The notes under the pieces: generated by a model | What the model saw: the letters and a program-made list of their open reading frames with translations, nothing else | What the model was told of the DNA's origin: nothing | Databases searched by the model: none | Program-made: the position numbers and the translations under genes | NCBI GenBank assembly: GCA_000437235.1 | Contig: FR897028.1 | Coordinates: forward strand, 10,382-66,742 | DNA length: 56,361 nucleotides | Direction of reading: 5' to 3' | From: Coprobacillus sp. CAG:826 | GTDB lineage: Bacteria; Bacillota_I; Bacilli_A; RFN20; CAG-826 | Shown here: piece by piece, positions 33,845-42,194 of the stretch | Layout of the letters: every line of letters starts with the position of its first letter | Numbering within the stretch: the first letter of the stretch is position 1

Positions 33845-36457
33845 ATGAAAAAAACTTTGTCTATTGCATTAATGGGTGCAACGGTTTTGTGTTTATTTTC
33901 TTGTAAAGGAAATAATCCACCATCCACCTCAACTTCAGGAACCGATCCAAAGAAAGATTTTACTGAAGAACAATTAGGATTGATGAAGGGTCATTTTATT
34001 GGTGAAAAATATGAATTAGACCTTTCCGCCAGTGCGTCTTCTATGTATGATTCTAAAAATGAATCTCGTCAAAATCTAGAAATTACGGATATAAAAAAGG
34101 AAAAATACGTAAGTGAGACGATTACTGATGTTTCTTCCTTTGATATTGATTATCTTTATTTAGAAGATAAAGAGCAATCGTCCGTTCAATATCGTGTTTC
34201 AGTTCCTAAAGAAGATTATGCTTCTTTAAAATTAGAAAAATACGATCAAGAAGAATGGAAAACGGAAGATAATCTCTATTTATGGGATAATGATTATGTA
34301 GGTACATGGGCTACTACAGAAGAAACAGCAGGCTTTGTTCAAACAGTAATCTTTACTGATGATTTTATTACTCCAATTTCTGGTTCAGATTTAAAACTTC
34401 CTACCGGTAAATTTTCTAATTACGATAGTGTGTGGTATCCGCAATTTGCTACATATAAAAATGAAAAAACCAATGAATATGAAACTTCTTTACAAGTTTT
34501 AGTTTATGATCAAGATGATTTAACTGAATTTATGTTTGATTTTGCTTTGATTCCTTCTACTGATGAAAATTATCCAATTGCTTTATATTATGTCTCTTAT
34601 GGTTGGGAATACCTTTATCCAAGTGCGGAATATTATAAAGGCAATTGGTATACAAAACATGGTCAAATCACCATTTCTGAAGGAGAAGACGCAAACAAAC
34701 TCAAATATAATGATACCGTCTATCAAAGTGAAGTAGTAAAAGACGATGACTATGGTTGGTTAACACATCTTAAAGCCGATAATAAAGACCTTGTACTTCG
34801 TCCATTTGTTGGTGGCTTTACCATTGAATCTAATAACGAAACAGTAGAAGCTGTGAGTTTAAATACAGAGGATTTAAAAGGTACTTGGTTATATGGAAAT
34901 AAAGAAATCAGTGTGGCCACTGAATATGATGATGACTTTAATGAAGTTCTTAAAGTCACTGTGGATGGTAATGAAGTTACACCTACCTATGTGGCTAGAA
35001 ATAGAAAATTCACCCTTCAATTTACCTTAGATGGTCAACAAGTTTACTTATCTGTTGTTCATAAAAACGCTGTTGCAACTTTAAATGTAAATAATCAAGA
35101 CGTCTATGTTTGTACACGTGAAGTTTATGATGAAAATTTCGTAAGGGCAGGAAAGTTAGTTACAAGTGAATCGGCAGGTTTGTTATTAAATAGACTTGAA
35201 ACCTTAGTGGTAAACGATGACTTTACAGTCACATATAATAATGTTTCTTATCCAGCAACTTATGAATATGATGACGAAATGCGTGCAGTTCGCGTTACTT
35301 TTGATTACAAAGACAAAACTTATGCACTTTATGTTTTCTCATTAGAAGGCGTTTTTCTTCTTGAAAAAGATATGTCCGCTAACAACTATTCAATTTTTGC
35401 TTCAGAAAGCTATTTAGAAGGTTTCGTTGCTGATTGGACTTCTCGTGGCGCAACCGCTACATTAAAAATTGATGAAAATTATAACGTTAATTTTAAAGAT
35501 TTAAATTATGCAGTTACTTTTGACTATAATTTAAACTTAGGATTCTATATGTTCTTTACGAATCAAAGTTCTACAGTTGCTTATATGTTATATTTAAGCT
35601 CAGGTACTTTGATGTATTCTAAGATTGGTTATCAAGGTGATGAATTAACCACCCTTGAAGAAGATTGGTATATTAAAGTTGAAGACTATAAGAAGATTGA
35701 AGGCACTTATATTTATGTAGGTGACCAAGGAAAAGAATATGTCATTATTGGTGATGATGAAACCGTTCAAATTACAACACTTGTTGATGGTAAGAATGTT
35801 TTAAAAGACTATTCTGGTCAAGATGTCCATTATAGCTATTTGAATGGCGAAGTTTGCTTAACCTTTAAAGTCGAAGGGTCTAATACCTATGTTTATGTTT
35901 ATCTTAATGGTCTTAGAGTGAATTTCTTTGATTCTCTATATTATGTTCAAGAAGTACTAGTGAACAATCAAGGTTACTTTACCGATGGTACGAACATTCT
36001 TTCTATTGGTGGACAAGAAGTGTACTTTAACGGAAATAAAGTAACATTAGAAAGTGCACAAGGCAATCAATTGGTCTTTACTGATAGTGGTACAAAATAC
36101 ACAGTTACTATTGAAAATGATGTCGCAACAGTTGTGGGCGGAGAAAACACCTTAACCTTAAATAAAGGAGACTTTAATTTAAAAGAATACGCAGGAAGTT
36201 GGACGATTGATAATGTGGAATATTCGCTTACAGTGAAAGAAAATGCAGATGGATCATTAAAATATGCTTTTACATATAGTGGTAATACATATACGGATTA
36301 TCAAGTTACTGTAGTCAATGGAAAAGCGGTCGTTACCTTTAATATTTTGATGAGTAAATATGTGATTACGATTGATGAAAATGGTATTGCAACTTTATCC
36401 ATTGAATCTTCTATACCTCTTCCTCCACCGCCACCACCATTAGCGTTTGAAAATTAA
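33845..36457 (+). CDS. large repeat lipoprotein with polyproline C-terminus
   Basis: 870 aa. A signal peptide ends in the lipobox LFSC (Cys20). The mature protein is acidic and Tyr-rich, and seems built from several related beta modules of about 70-90 residues. They start with phrases such as LKGTWLYGNKEISVATEYDD, FVADWTSRGATATLKIDE, IEGTYIYVGDQGKEYVIIGD and YAGSWTIDNVEYSLTVKEN, each an acidic strand pattern with a central Gly-Thr/Ser-Trp/Tyr. The C-terminus is SIPLPPPPPPLAFEN. No enzyme motif is seen; it is probably a surface-exposed binding or structural protein. Own promoter and terminator. Confidence 0.8.
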   Translation: MKKTLSIALMGATVLCLFSCKGNNPPSTSTSGTDPKKDFTEEQLGLMKGHFIGEKYELDLSASASSMYDSKNESRQNLEITDIKKEKYVSETITDVSSFDIDYLYLEDKEQSSVQYRVSVPKEDYASLKLEKYDQEEWKTEDNLYLWDNDYVGTWATTEETAGFVQTVIFTDDFITPISGSDLKLPTGKFSNYDSVWYPQFATYKNEKTNEYETSLQVLVYDQDDLTEFMFDFALIPSTDENYPIALYYVSYGWEYLYPSAEYYKGNWYTKHGQITISEGEDANKLKYNDTVYQSEVVKDDDYGWLTHLKADNKDLVLRPFVGGFTIESNNETVEAVSLNTEDLKGTWLYGNKEISVATEYDDDFNEVLKVTVDGNEVTPTYVARNRKFTLQFTLDGQQVYLSVVHKNAVATLNVNNQDVYVCTREVYDENFVRAGKLVTSESAGLLLNRLETLVVNDDFTVTYNNVSYPATYEYDDEMRAVRVTFDYKDKTYALYVFSLEGVFLLEKDMSANNYSIFASESYLEGFVADWTSRGATATLKIDENYNVNFKDLNYAVTFDYNLNLGFYMFFTNQSSTVAYMLYLSSGTLMYSKIGYQGDELTTLEEDWYIKVEDYKKIEGTYIYVGDQGKEYVIIGDDETVQITTLVDGKNVLKDYSGQDVHYSYLNGEVCLTFKVEGSNTYVYVYLNGLRVNFFDSLYYVQEVLVNNQGYFTDGTNILSIGGQEVYFNGNKVTLESAQGNQLVFTDSGTKYTVTIENDVATVVGGENTLTLNKGDFNLKEYAGSWTIDNVEYSLTVKENADGSLKYAFTYSGNTYTDYQVTVVNGKAVVTFNILMSKYVITIDENGIATLSIESSIPLPPPPPPLAFEN

Positions 36458-36467
36458 AATTATTATT

Positions 36468-36498
36468 AAGAGAGCATTCCTTGTGGGTGTTCTCTTTT
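36468..36498 (+). terminator. terminator after the 870-aa lipoprotein gene
   Basis: AAGAGAGCA (36468-36476) pairs with TGTTCTCTT (36488-36496), one G-U pair, followed by T. Confidence 0.75.
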
Positions 36499-36643
36499 AA
36501 TTTTGGCTTTTTTTAAAGTAGGGTAGTTGAGTGATGTTGCTATTTAGTAATGTGAACACGTCGGCCACTTGCCATACTTTTTTTATTTATTCTTAATATA
36601 AAAAAGAGTACAATAAAAATGTAAATAGGTTAAGGTGAGTAAA

Positions 36644-37423
36644 ATGAAAATTAAGTTTGTAGCGTACAATGATGGACGCGCTATATTTATTTATAACAGA
36701 ATCAAACTATTTCCATTCTTTTTAATGTCTTTAATTCTTTCATTTTTTGCTTTAATTCCTACTTTTATTTTTTCTATTTATGAATTGTTATTTATTTTTA
36801 TTTTACCTTTATTATTCTTAATATTTTTGGGCATCGATTATTTATGTATTTCTTATAACAATAAAACGTTTCTTAAAGGGAAGAAGCAAAAACACACTTT
36901 TATTCTTGAAAATGGAATTCTTTATAAAGACGAAAAGATGATAAAATCAATGGAGGATATTCAACTTTATCGATACAAAAAGTACTTATTTTTAATATTA
37001 AGGCAATCTTATTACTATATTAAAAATGATAATTTTATTGAAGGAAGTCGTGAAGATTTTTTAAAGCTTGCTAAATATAAATGGCGACATTACGTATATT
37101 TTGATTTACCTAATTTAAGTAAAGAAGAAATTGCGGATTTGTATTTTAAAGATTTGGATTTAGATGGAGTATCTCGTTTCTTTTATTCTTCTTCTAAAGA
37201 AAAAATCGTTTATATCTATAAAAACGAAATGAATAGTTATTCTATTAATGCTGAACAATTAGAATATGCAGATGAACACGAACGTCTTTATTTACATGTC
37301 TATGCTTGGTGGGTACCTTCTAATGAAATGTCATTTTGTTCTTATTATGATAGTGAAGAAACTGCCTATCGTGATATAGAAAACCTAGTTAAAGATTACT
37401 TAGAATTAAAAAAGGAGAAGTAA
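36644..37423 (+). CDS. hypothetical membrane protein, first of a two-gene operon
   Basis: About 259 aa. Two adjacent hydrophobic helices lie at about 20-45 and 47-70, followed by a hydrophilic domain rich in Tyr, Lys and Phe (about 75-259) with no motif I can name. The helix pair and following beta-like strand (HTFILENGILYKDEKMIKSM) recall the general plan of YcxB-like proteins, but that is only an impression. The ATG at 36644 is chosen because TTAAGGTGA lies just upstream and contains the alternative GTG at 36635. The next gene starts 1 base after its stop. Confidence 0.65.
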   Translation: MKIKFVAYNDGRAIFIYNRIKLFPFFLMSLILSFFALIPTFIFSIYELLFIFILPLLFLIFLGIDYLCISYNNKTFLKGKKQKHTFILENGILYKDEKMIKSMEDIQLYRYKKYLFLILRQSYYYIKNDNFIEGSREDFLKLAKYKWRHYVYFDLPNLSKEEIADLYFKDLDLDGVSRFFYSSSKEKIVYIYKNEMNSYSINAEQLEYADEHERLYLHVYAWWVPSNEMSFCSYYDSEETAYRDIENLVKDYLELKKEK

Positions 37424-37424
37424 C

Positions 37425-38684
37425 ATGAAAATATTTGATTTACTCAATTATAAAGAAAAAAAAGAATTGCTTACTTATTTAAAAAATAATGGAGTGATGT
37501 TTACCACAATGAAAAAACGTGGGGAATATGAGTATATTATTTTTCCTATAAGCGAAGGCGATTTACAATTTCAAGCCGAAGCGTGGATTGATAAAAAAGA
37601 TATTGTTTGCTATCGATTAATTTTAGAAAATGAAGAATACAACAACCAAGAATTAGCGCATCTTACTTTAAATTTAAAAGAACAGGTATCCGATGAATTA
37701 GGAAATCCTAAAGAAGATAATACCAATCATTTATTAGAAAATCGTATTGCAATCACTTATGAAAAAGAAAATTGGAAAATTCTTTTATCTTGTCGCGATT
37801 ATGATAATACGGAAGGTCGATGCTTTGTTGTTTTGACGTTCGTTAATATGTTAAAAATGAATGCAGAACCTCAACTTAAAAAGCCAAATTCTTGGCTTCT
37901 TTATATGTTAGGTGGATTTTTGTTTGGCTTGCTCATGTTTTTAACATCTGAAAAATATTCTTGGCTCAACTTTGGAATTTGGATTTTAGGCGGTGCCCTT
38001 TGGGGTGTTTTATTTGGTTTATTAATGAACTTGTTTATGGGTAAAGATAATGATGCGCTCAATATGAAAGGACAAAGAAAGGTTCTGAATAAAGGCTTAA
38101 ATCAAATTGAACACGGAGACCTTTTTGAGGGCACAATCTATTATGAAACGTCTAATAAATGGACGGGAAAATACATTCAAGCCGCTGCTATGGAAGTGAA
38201 AGATAAAGAAGCTATTTTATATTTTATGAAAAAGAAAAATGTAGTGGATATTCACGCTTCTTTAGAATCCATTTGTAAAGATTTATATTTTTATCAAAAA
38301 ACACCGACAGGATATGTGTTTAATTTTAAAGTAGAAGAAAGAAATTATGCGTTCTTTATGAGTGAAAAAGAGAAAATTGATGAATTGATTCACGTTATGG
38401 ATCACCAACTTTTTGCAAATCAAGAATATATGCCCCTCTTTCTAGAGCTAAAAAAATTTACAAAAGAATATAATCCATATCAACTATATGAATTAAGCGA
38501 TGAGACTTGCTTAGATCAAGCATTAGAAACCATAGCGAAATTATTAATGATAGGGAAGATGGTAACCCAAGAATATCTAAAGAAAATCATGTTACAAGTA
38601 TTTGATGAAGATGATTATTATGTTTTACAATTATCTTCTCTTTATTGGAAAATATATTCTAAGACAAAAGATGAACACCGTTAA
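37425..38684 (+). CDS. hypothetical membrane protein, second of a two-gene operon
   Basis: 419 aa. A cytosolic-looking N-terminal domain (about 1-150) is followed by two hydrophobic helices (about 158-175 and 182-205, rich in Gly) and a C-terminal domain of about 210 residues. I recognise no family. The start has an AAAGGAG site that overlaps the end of the previous gene, so the two are translated together and may form a complex. Its charged, Glu/Lys-rich composition matches neighbouring genes and gives no sign of recent transfer. Confidence 0.65.
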   Translation: MKIFDLLNYKEKKELLTYLKNNGVMFTTMKKRGEYEYIIFPISEGDLQFQAEAWIDKKDIVCYRLILENEEYNNQELAHLTLNLKEQVSDELGNPKEDNTNHLLENRIAITYEKENWKILLSCRDYDNTEGRCFVVLTFVNMLKMNAEPQLKKPNSWLLYMLGGFLFGLLMFLTSEKYSWLNFGIWILGGALWGVLFGLLMNLFMGKDNDALNMKGQRKVLNKGLNQIEHGDLFEGTIYYETSNKWTGKYIQAAAMEVKDKEAILYFMKKKNVVDIHASLESICKDLYFYQKTPTGYVFNFKVEERNYAFFMSEKEKIDELIHVMDHQLFANQEYMPLFLELKKFTKEYNPYQLYELSDETCLDQALETIAKLLMIGKMVTQEYLKKIMLQVFDEDDYYVLQLSSLYWKIYSKTKDEHR

Positions 38685-38723
38685 ATTCCTTAATAAATCG
38701 TAAAATATTTCTTCTTTTTTTGG

Positions 38724-38746
38724 CTTTTATTATAGTATAATAAAAG
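38724..38746 (+). promoter_or_regulatory. -10 region within a perfect palindrome
   Basis: CTTTTATTAT (38724-38733) and ATAATAAAAG (38737-38746) form a perfect 10-bp inverted repeat that includes TATAAT at 38736-38741. It precedes the next gene by about 25 bases. No good -35. Confidence 0.4.
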
Positions 38747-38771
38747 TATTCAAAGTTCATGGAGGGTGACT

Positions 38772-39371
38772 ATGAAAAGAATTATCATGCTATCCACAAT
38801 TTCATTGGTGTTGAGCTTAGCGATAAACCATCGTTTTTCTATGGAAAAAACAAACCAAAGTATACAAGAAATAGAGAATCAAGAAGCTTACGTTTCTCCG
38901 CAAGCCGATGAAACGATTACCATGAAAGAAATGGCTGATTTTCTAAGTCAAAAGAAAGAACATTATCCACTCTCTGATGAATTCATAGAAAAGTACCAAC
39001 AAGATGGTGGAGGCTATATCGACTATGCTCGTCAAAAAGGGCTAGTCGTTGATAAAACTTTACATGAACCGAACCAAAAATGGCATTTCTTTACTTCCTG
39101 GTTAGAAGTCTTACTTGAAGAAGGAAAAATCACTTGGGAAGAAGATGCTAAAAAAAGAGTTTATACTTACTTATATTGTCCAGAATTAGTGCTATGGGTT
39201 TATGAAGCGACAGAAGTTGAACCGGCAAAAGTAAAAAAAGCAAAAGAAGTCGCAGAAGAAGGAAAAGCACAAAATTTAAAAGCAGTATCGATTGCTTCTA
39301 AAATGCGCGCTATTGTTTCTTGGGAAGATGTTTCTAAAGCCGTTTTAGCTAGTCGATCAACTAATAACTAA
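38772..39371 (+). CDS. hypothetical exported or anchored protein
   Basis: 199 aa with an N-terminal hydrophobic segment (about 4-19) that could be a signal or an anchor, then a hydrophilic, Glu/Lys-rich helical domain. The part YWDYARQKGLVV-like (GGGYIDYARQKGLVVDKTLH) and WHFFTSWLEVLLEEGKITWE look like a folded helical core, but no family is recognised. GGAGG at 38761-38765 supports the ATG at 38772 over a GTG at 38766. It heads a four-gene run with the next three exported proteins, each 10-25 bases apart. Confidence 0.65.
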   Translation: MKRIIMLSTISLVLSLAINHRFSMEKTNQSIQEIENQEAYVSPQADETITMKEMADFLSQKKEHYPLSDEFIEKYQQDGGGYIDYARQKGLVVDKTLHEPNQKWHFFTSWLEVLLEEGKITWEEDAKKRVYTYLYCPELVLWVYEATEVEPAKVKKAKEVAEEGKAQNLKAVSIASKMRAIVSWEDVSKAVLASRSTNN

Positions 39372-39383
39372 AGGAGAACCAAC

Positions 39384-40808
39384 ATGAAAGCAGTAAAGAA
39401 GTTATCCCTTTTTCTTCCGATATTGGCATTTGTTTTAGGTGGATGTAATCATGAAATCAACACCCAACCCACTGATATGAGTGTGGCAACAAGCCCAGTA
39501 AAAATGATTGTTCATAGTGTAAGAGATTTAAATGATATTGTTACGCTTAGATTTACACCGAAAAATACAACAAACCGCAATGTAACATGGTCCTGTGAGA
39601 AAAATGATGTGATTTCATTAGTGGATTCCACGATTACCGCTAACAAAGTAGGAACGTCAACCGTTACCGCAACGAGCGTGGAAAACCATGATTTATCTTG
39701 TGATGTTGAAATAGAAGTCTATGATCCAAACTCTCATTCTTACATTGTTTCATTTGAAAATAGTTCAGATTATACGTTAACTGGCTTAAAAGAAAGCTAT
39801 TTAGAAAATGAAACTGTGACTTTTGCTATTGAATTATTGAATGATGCAAAAGAAATTGAACAGGTAAAAGCGAATGAACAAGTGCTAACCGCAACAGGAA
39901 ATAATGAATATTCATTTACCATGCCTAATCAAAACGTTAACATCGTTGTTCAATTAAAAGATAAAGAATTAAATCCTTTAAAACCAGCGGAGAAAGTTAA
40001 GCTATCTACGGATACTTTAAATTTAGTTGTAGGAAAAGCAGATGGTCGTCTTGTGGCACAAGTAACCCCAACGGACACTACCGATGTCCCTTCTTGGAAG
40101 ATTTTAACAGGGAATGATGTGGTTTCTATTACGCCGACTAATAATGAAGTAACCGTGCATGCTTTGAAAAAAGGAACGGCAAGTATTCAAGTAACTTATA
40201 ACGAAAATGTTTCTACAAAATGTTTGATTAATGTAATAGAAGAAGAAACACCTTCAACGGATAAAGTGTTAGCAAAATATAATATCTCCTATGATTTAGC
40301 AGGAAGAAAAACGGCTAAAGCAATTAGTTCTACCGATGAATTAAAAACCACACTTCAATTAGAAGGAGAAGAAGATATTATTACTTCTATTGATGCTATG
40401 GAAGCCATTTATGGCGGTGGTAATGGTGGAAGAGGTGAAACAGCTTGGTACGCTAATGATTTATTAAAAGTTGGGACGACAAGTGTGAATGGTAGTGTGT
40501 CATTATCTTTAAGCACAGAAGTAAATCGTATCAGAATTACAGGATATGTAAGCGATAATGCTTGTAAACTCCGTGTGGGTAATAGTGAATCCACGGATTG
40601 GATAGAAGATGCGGATGATAACCAAACCACATTAGTAACTTGCTCCAATATGAACGAAAGTACGAAAGATATAGTCGGAAGCGGATTAACCTCTACGATT
40701 ACGATTGATTTTACAAGTACAAAGAATTTCAAACTATCAGTCACGAATAAAAAGACATTATATATCACTTCGATTGAATTTATTGTGTCTTCAAATGAAC
40801 AAAAATAA
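39384..40808 (+). CDS. lipoprotein with Ig-like (BIG2) domains
   Basis: 474 aa. The signal peptide ends in the lipobox LGGC (Cys21). Two bacterial Ig-like domains of the BIG2 type are visible (about 30-115 and 200-290): both show the pattern T-x4-V-x-W-x-x-x-N/D followed by a strand ending in KVGTSTVTATSV or KKGTASIQVTYN. The segment between (about 120-195) ends SFTMPNQNVNIVVQ, an InlB/MucBP-like tail. The C-terminal 180 residues, Gly/Thr-rich, resemble the beta-sandwich seen again in the 958-aa protein downstream. Probably a surface adhesin or binding protein. Ribosome site AAAGGAG. Confidence 0.78.
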   Translation: MKAVKKLSLFLPILAFVLGGCNHEINTQPTDMSVATSPVKMIVHSVRDLNDIVTLRFTPKNTTNRNVTWSCEKNDVISLVDSTITANKVGTSTVTATSVENHDLSCDVEIEVYDPNSHSYIVSFENSSDYTLTGLKESYLENETVTFAIELLNDAKEIEQVKANEQVLTATGNNEYSFTMPNQNVNIVVQLKDKELNPLKPAEKVKLSTDTLNLVVGKADGRLVAQVTPTDTTDVPSWKILTGNDVVSITPTNNEVTVHALKKGTASIQVTYNENVSTKCLINVIEEETPSTDKVLAKYNISYDLAGRKTAKAISSTDELKTTLQLEGEEDIITSIDAMEAIYGGGNGGRGETAWYANDLLKVGTTSVNGSVSLSLSTEVNRIRITGYVSDNACKLRVGNSESTDWIEDADDNQTTLVTCSNMNESTKDIVGSGLTSTITIDFTSTKNFKLSVTNKKTLYITSIEFIVSSNEQK

Positions 40809-40821
40809 GGAGCGATAATAC

Positions 40822-42174
40822 ATGAAAAAGAAATTATTAATGCTATTATCTCTTACGAGTTTGATGTGCTTAGGCGCTTGTGGCCCAACTAGTAGTGGAG
40901 ACTATATCGAAGAATATACCGTAATATGGCAAAATGATAATGGTGATATTTTAGAAATAGACCGTCATGTAAAAGAAGGTACTTTACCAAGTTATGATGG
41001 TGAAATACCTACAAAAGAATCCGATGGTTCTTATCAATATACATTTCAGGGTTGGGAACCAGAGATTCATGCAATTTATGAAAACACAACCTTTACCGCA
41101 ACGTATACAAAAGAAATGAAATCTTATACTATTACTTGGGTGAATGATAATGATGAAATATTAGAAGTTGATAAAGATGTGCCTTATGGTACTATTCCTA
41201 CTTATGATGGTGCCACTCCTCAAAAAGAAAAAAATGGGGATATCAATTACATTTTTATGGGATGGACACCCAGTATCCATAAAGTAACAGAAGACCAGAC
41301 TTATAAAGCAACCTATTTAGAAAGAAAAGATGGAGAAAAAGAAGCTGGAATGGATCCCGTTTTATTAGAAGATGGAAAAACCATTCAATATGGTTTTTAT
41401 CCACAAACGCATGTAAAAGATGAAACGTTAATTGCGCAATTAAGTCAATTATCTCCATTAGAAACAAATGGCTGGTATATGTATGGAAATCGTTATTATA
41501 CAAAGGAGATTGCCAAAGTTTATAATAACGAAACTTATACTTTTGATGATGGTGATTCAATTACCAATGGCAATGAATATTGGTTTGAATGTAAACCGAT
41601 TGAATGGCAAATATTAAGTCAAGAAAATGGAAACTTATTTTTACTTTCTAAACAATTATTAGATGCACATAATTTTTATCAAGATTATGTTAATAGAACG
41701 GAAAACGAACAAACCATTTACGCGAATAATTATGAAAAAAGTGATATTCGTGCATGGTTAAATTCAGATTTTCTTAATTCAGCATTTTCTTTGAATTCAG
41801 GTTATCTTCAAGAAGTAATAGTGAATAACGAAGCTTCTACAACAGAAAAAGTGGATAACACATATGCTTCTAATAACACCAAAGATAAAGTGTATTTACC
41901 AAGCTATCAAGATTATTTAAATGTAGGCTATGGTTTTGAAAATGATGCAAGTAAAACATCTTTTACAAGAGAATGTAAAGTAACGGATTATGCACGGATT
42001 AAAGGTGCATGGATGAATGAAAAAAACAATGGTTCTTATTGGACTCGCTCACCAGTAAGTGAATATAACTACTGTGCTTGGAATGTAAATTCAGGCGGTT
42101 ATTTAAGCACTTATGCAGTGGACGGAAATAGCCATTGTGTGCGACCAAGTATTTCAATTTTGGCACAAATATAA
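40822..42174 (+). CDS. lipoprotein with two InlB-type repeats and a DUF6273-like domain
   Basis: 450 aa. The signal peptide ends in LGAC (Cys20). Two InlB B-repeat/Flg_new modules follow (about 30-90 and 95-160): VIWQNDNGDILEIDRHVKEG to GWEPEIHAIYENTTFTATY, and TITWVNDNDEILEVDKDVPY to GWTPSIHKVTEDQTYKATY. The C-terminal region (about 175-450) has DUF6273 features: IEWQILSQENGNLFLLSKQL, SDIRAWLNSDFLNSAFS, SYWTRSPVS and a final HCVRPSISI. That domain is common on surface proteins of gut Firmicutes and has no known activity. It is 13 bases behind the previous lipoprotein gene. Confidence 0.82.
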   Translation: MKKKLLMLLSLTSLMCLGACGPTSSGDYIEEYTVIWQNDNGDILEIDRHVKEGTLPSYDGEIPTKESDGSYQYTFQGWEPEIHAIYENTTFTATYTKEMKSYTITWVNDNDEILEVDKDVPYGTIPTYDGATPQKEKNGDINYIFMGWTPSIHKVTEDQTYKATYLERKDGEKEAGMDPVLLEDGKTIQYGFYPQTHVKDETLIAQLSQLSPLETNGWYMYGNRYYTKEIAKVYNNETYTFDDGDSITNGNEYWFECKPIEWQILSQENGNLFLLSKQLLDAHNFYQDYVNRTENEQTIYANNYEKSDIRAWLNSDFLNSAFSLNSGYLQEVIVNNEASTTEKVDNTYASNNTKDKVYLPSYQDYLNVGYGFENDASKTSFTRECKVTDYARIKGAWMNEKNNGSYWTRSPVSEYNYCAWNVNSGGYLSTYAVDGNSHCVRPSISILAQI

Positions 42175-42194
42175 TAAAGAATGAGGAGAAAAAA

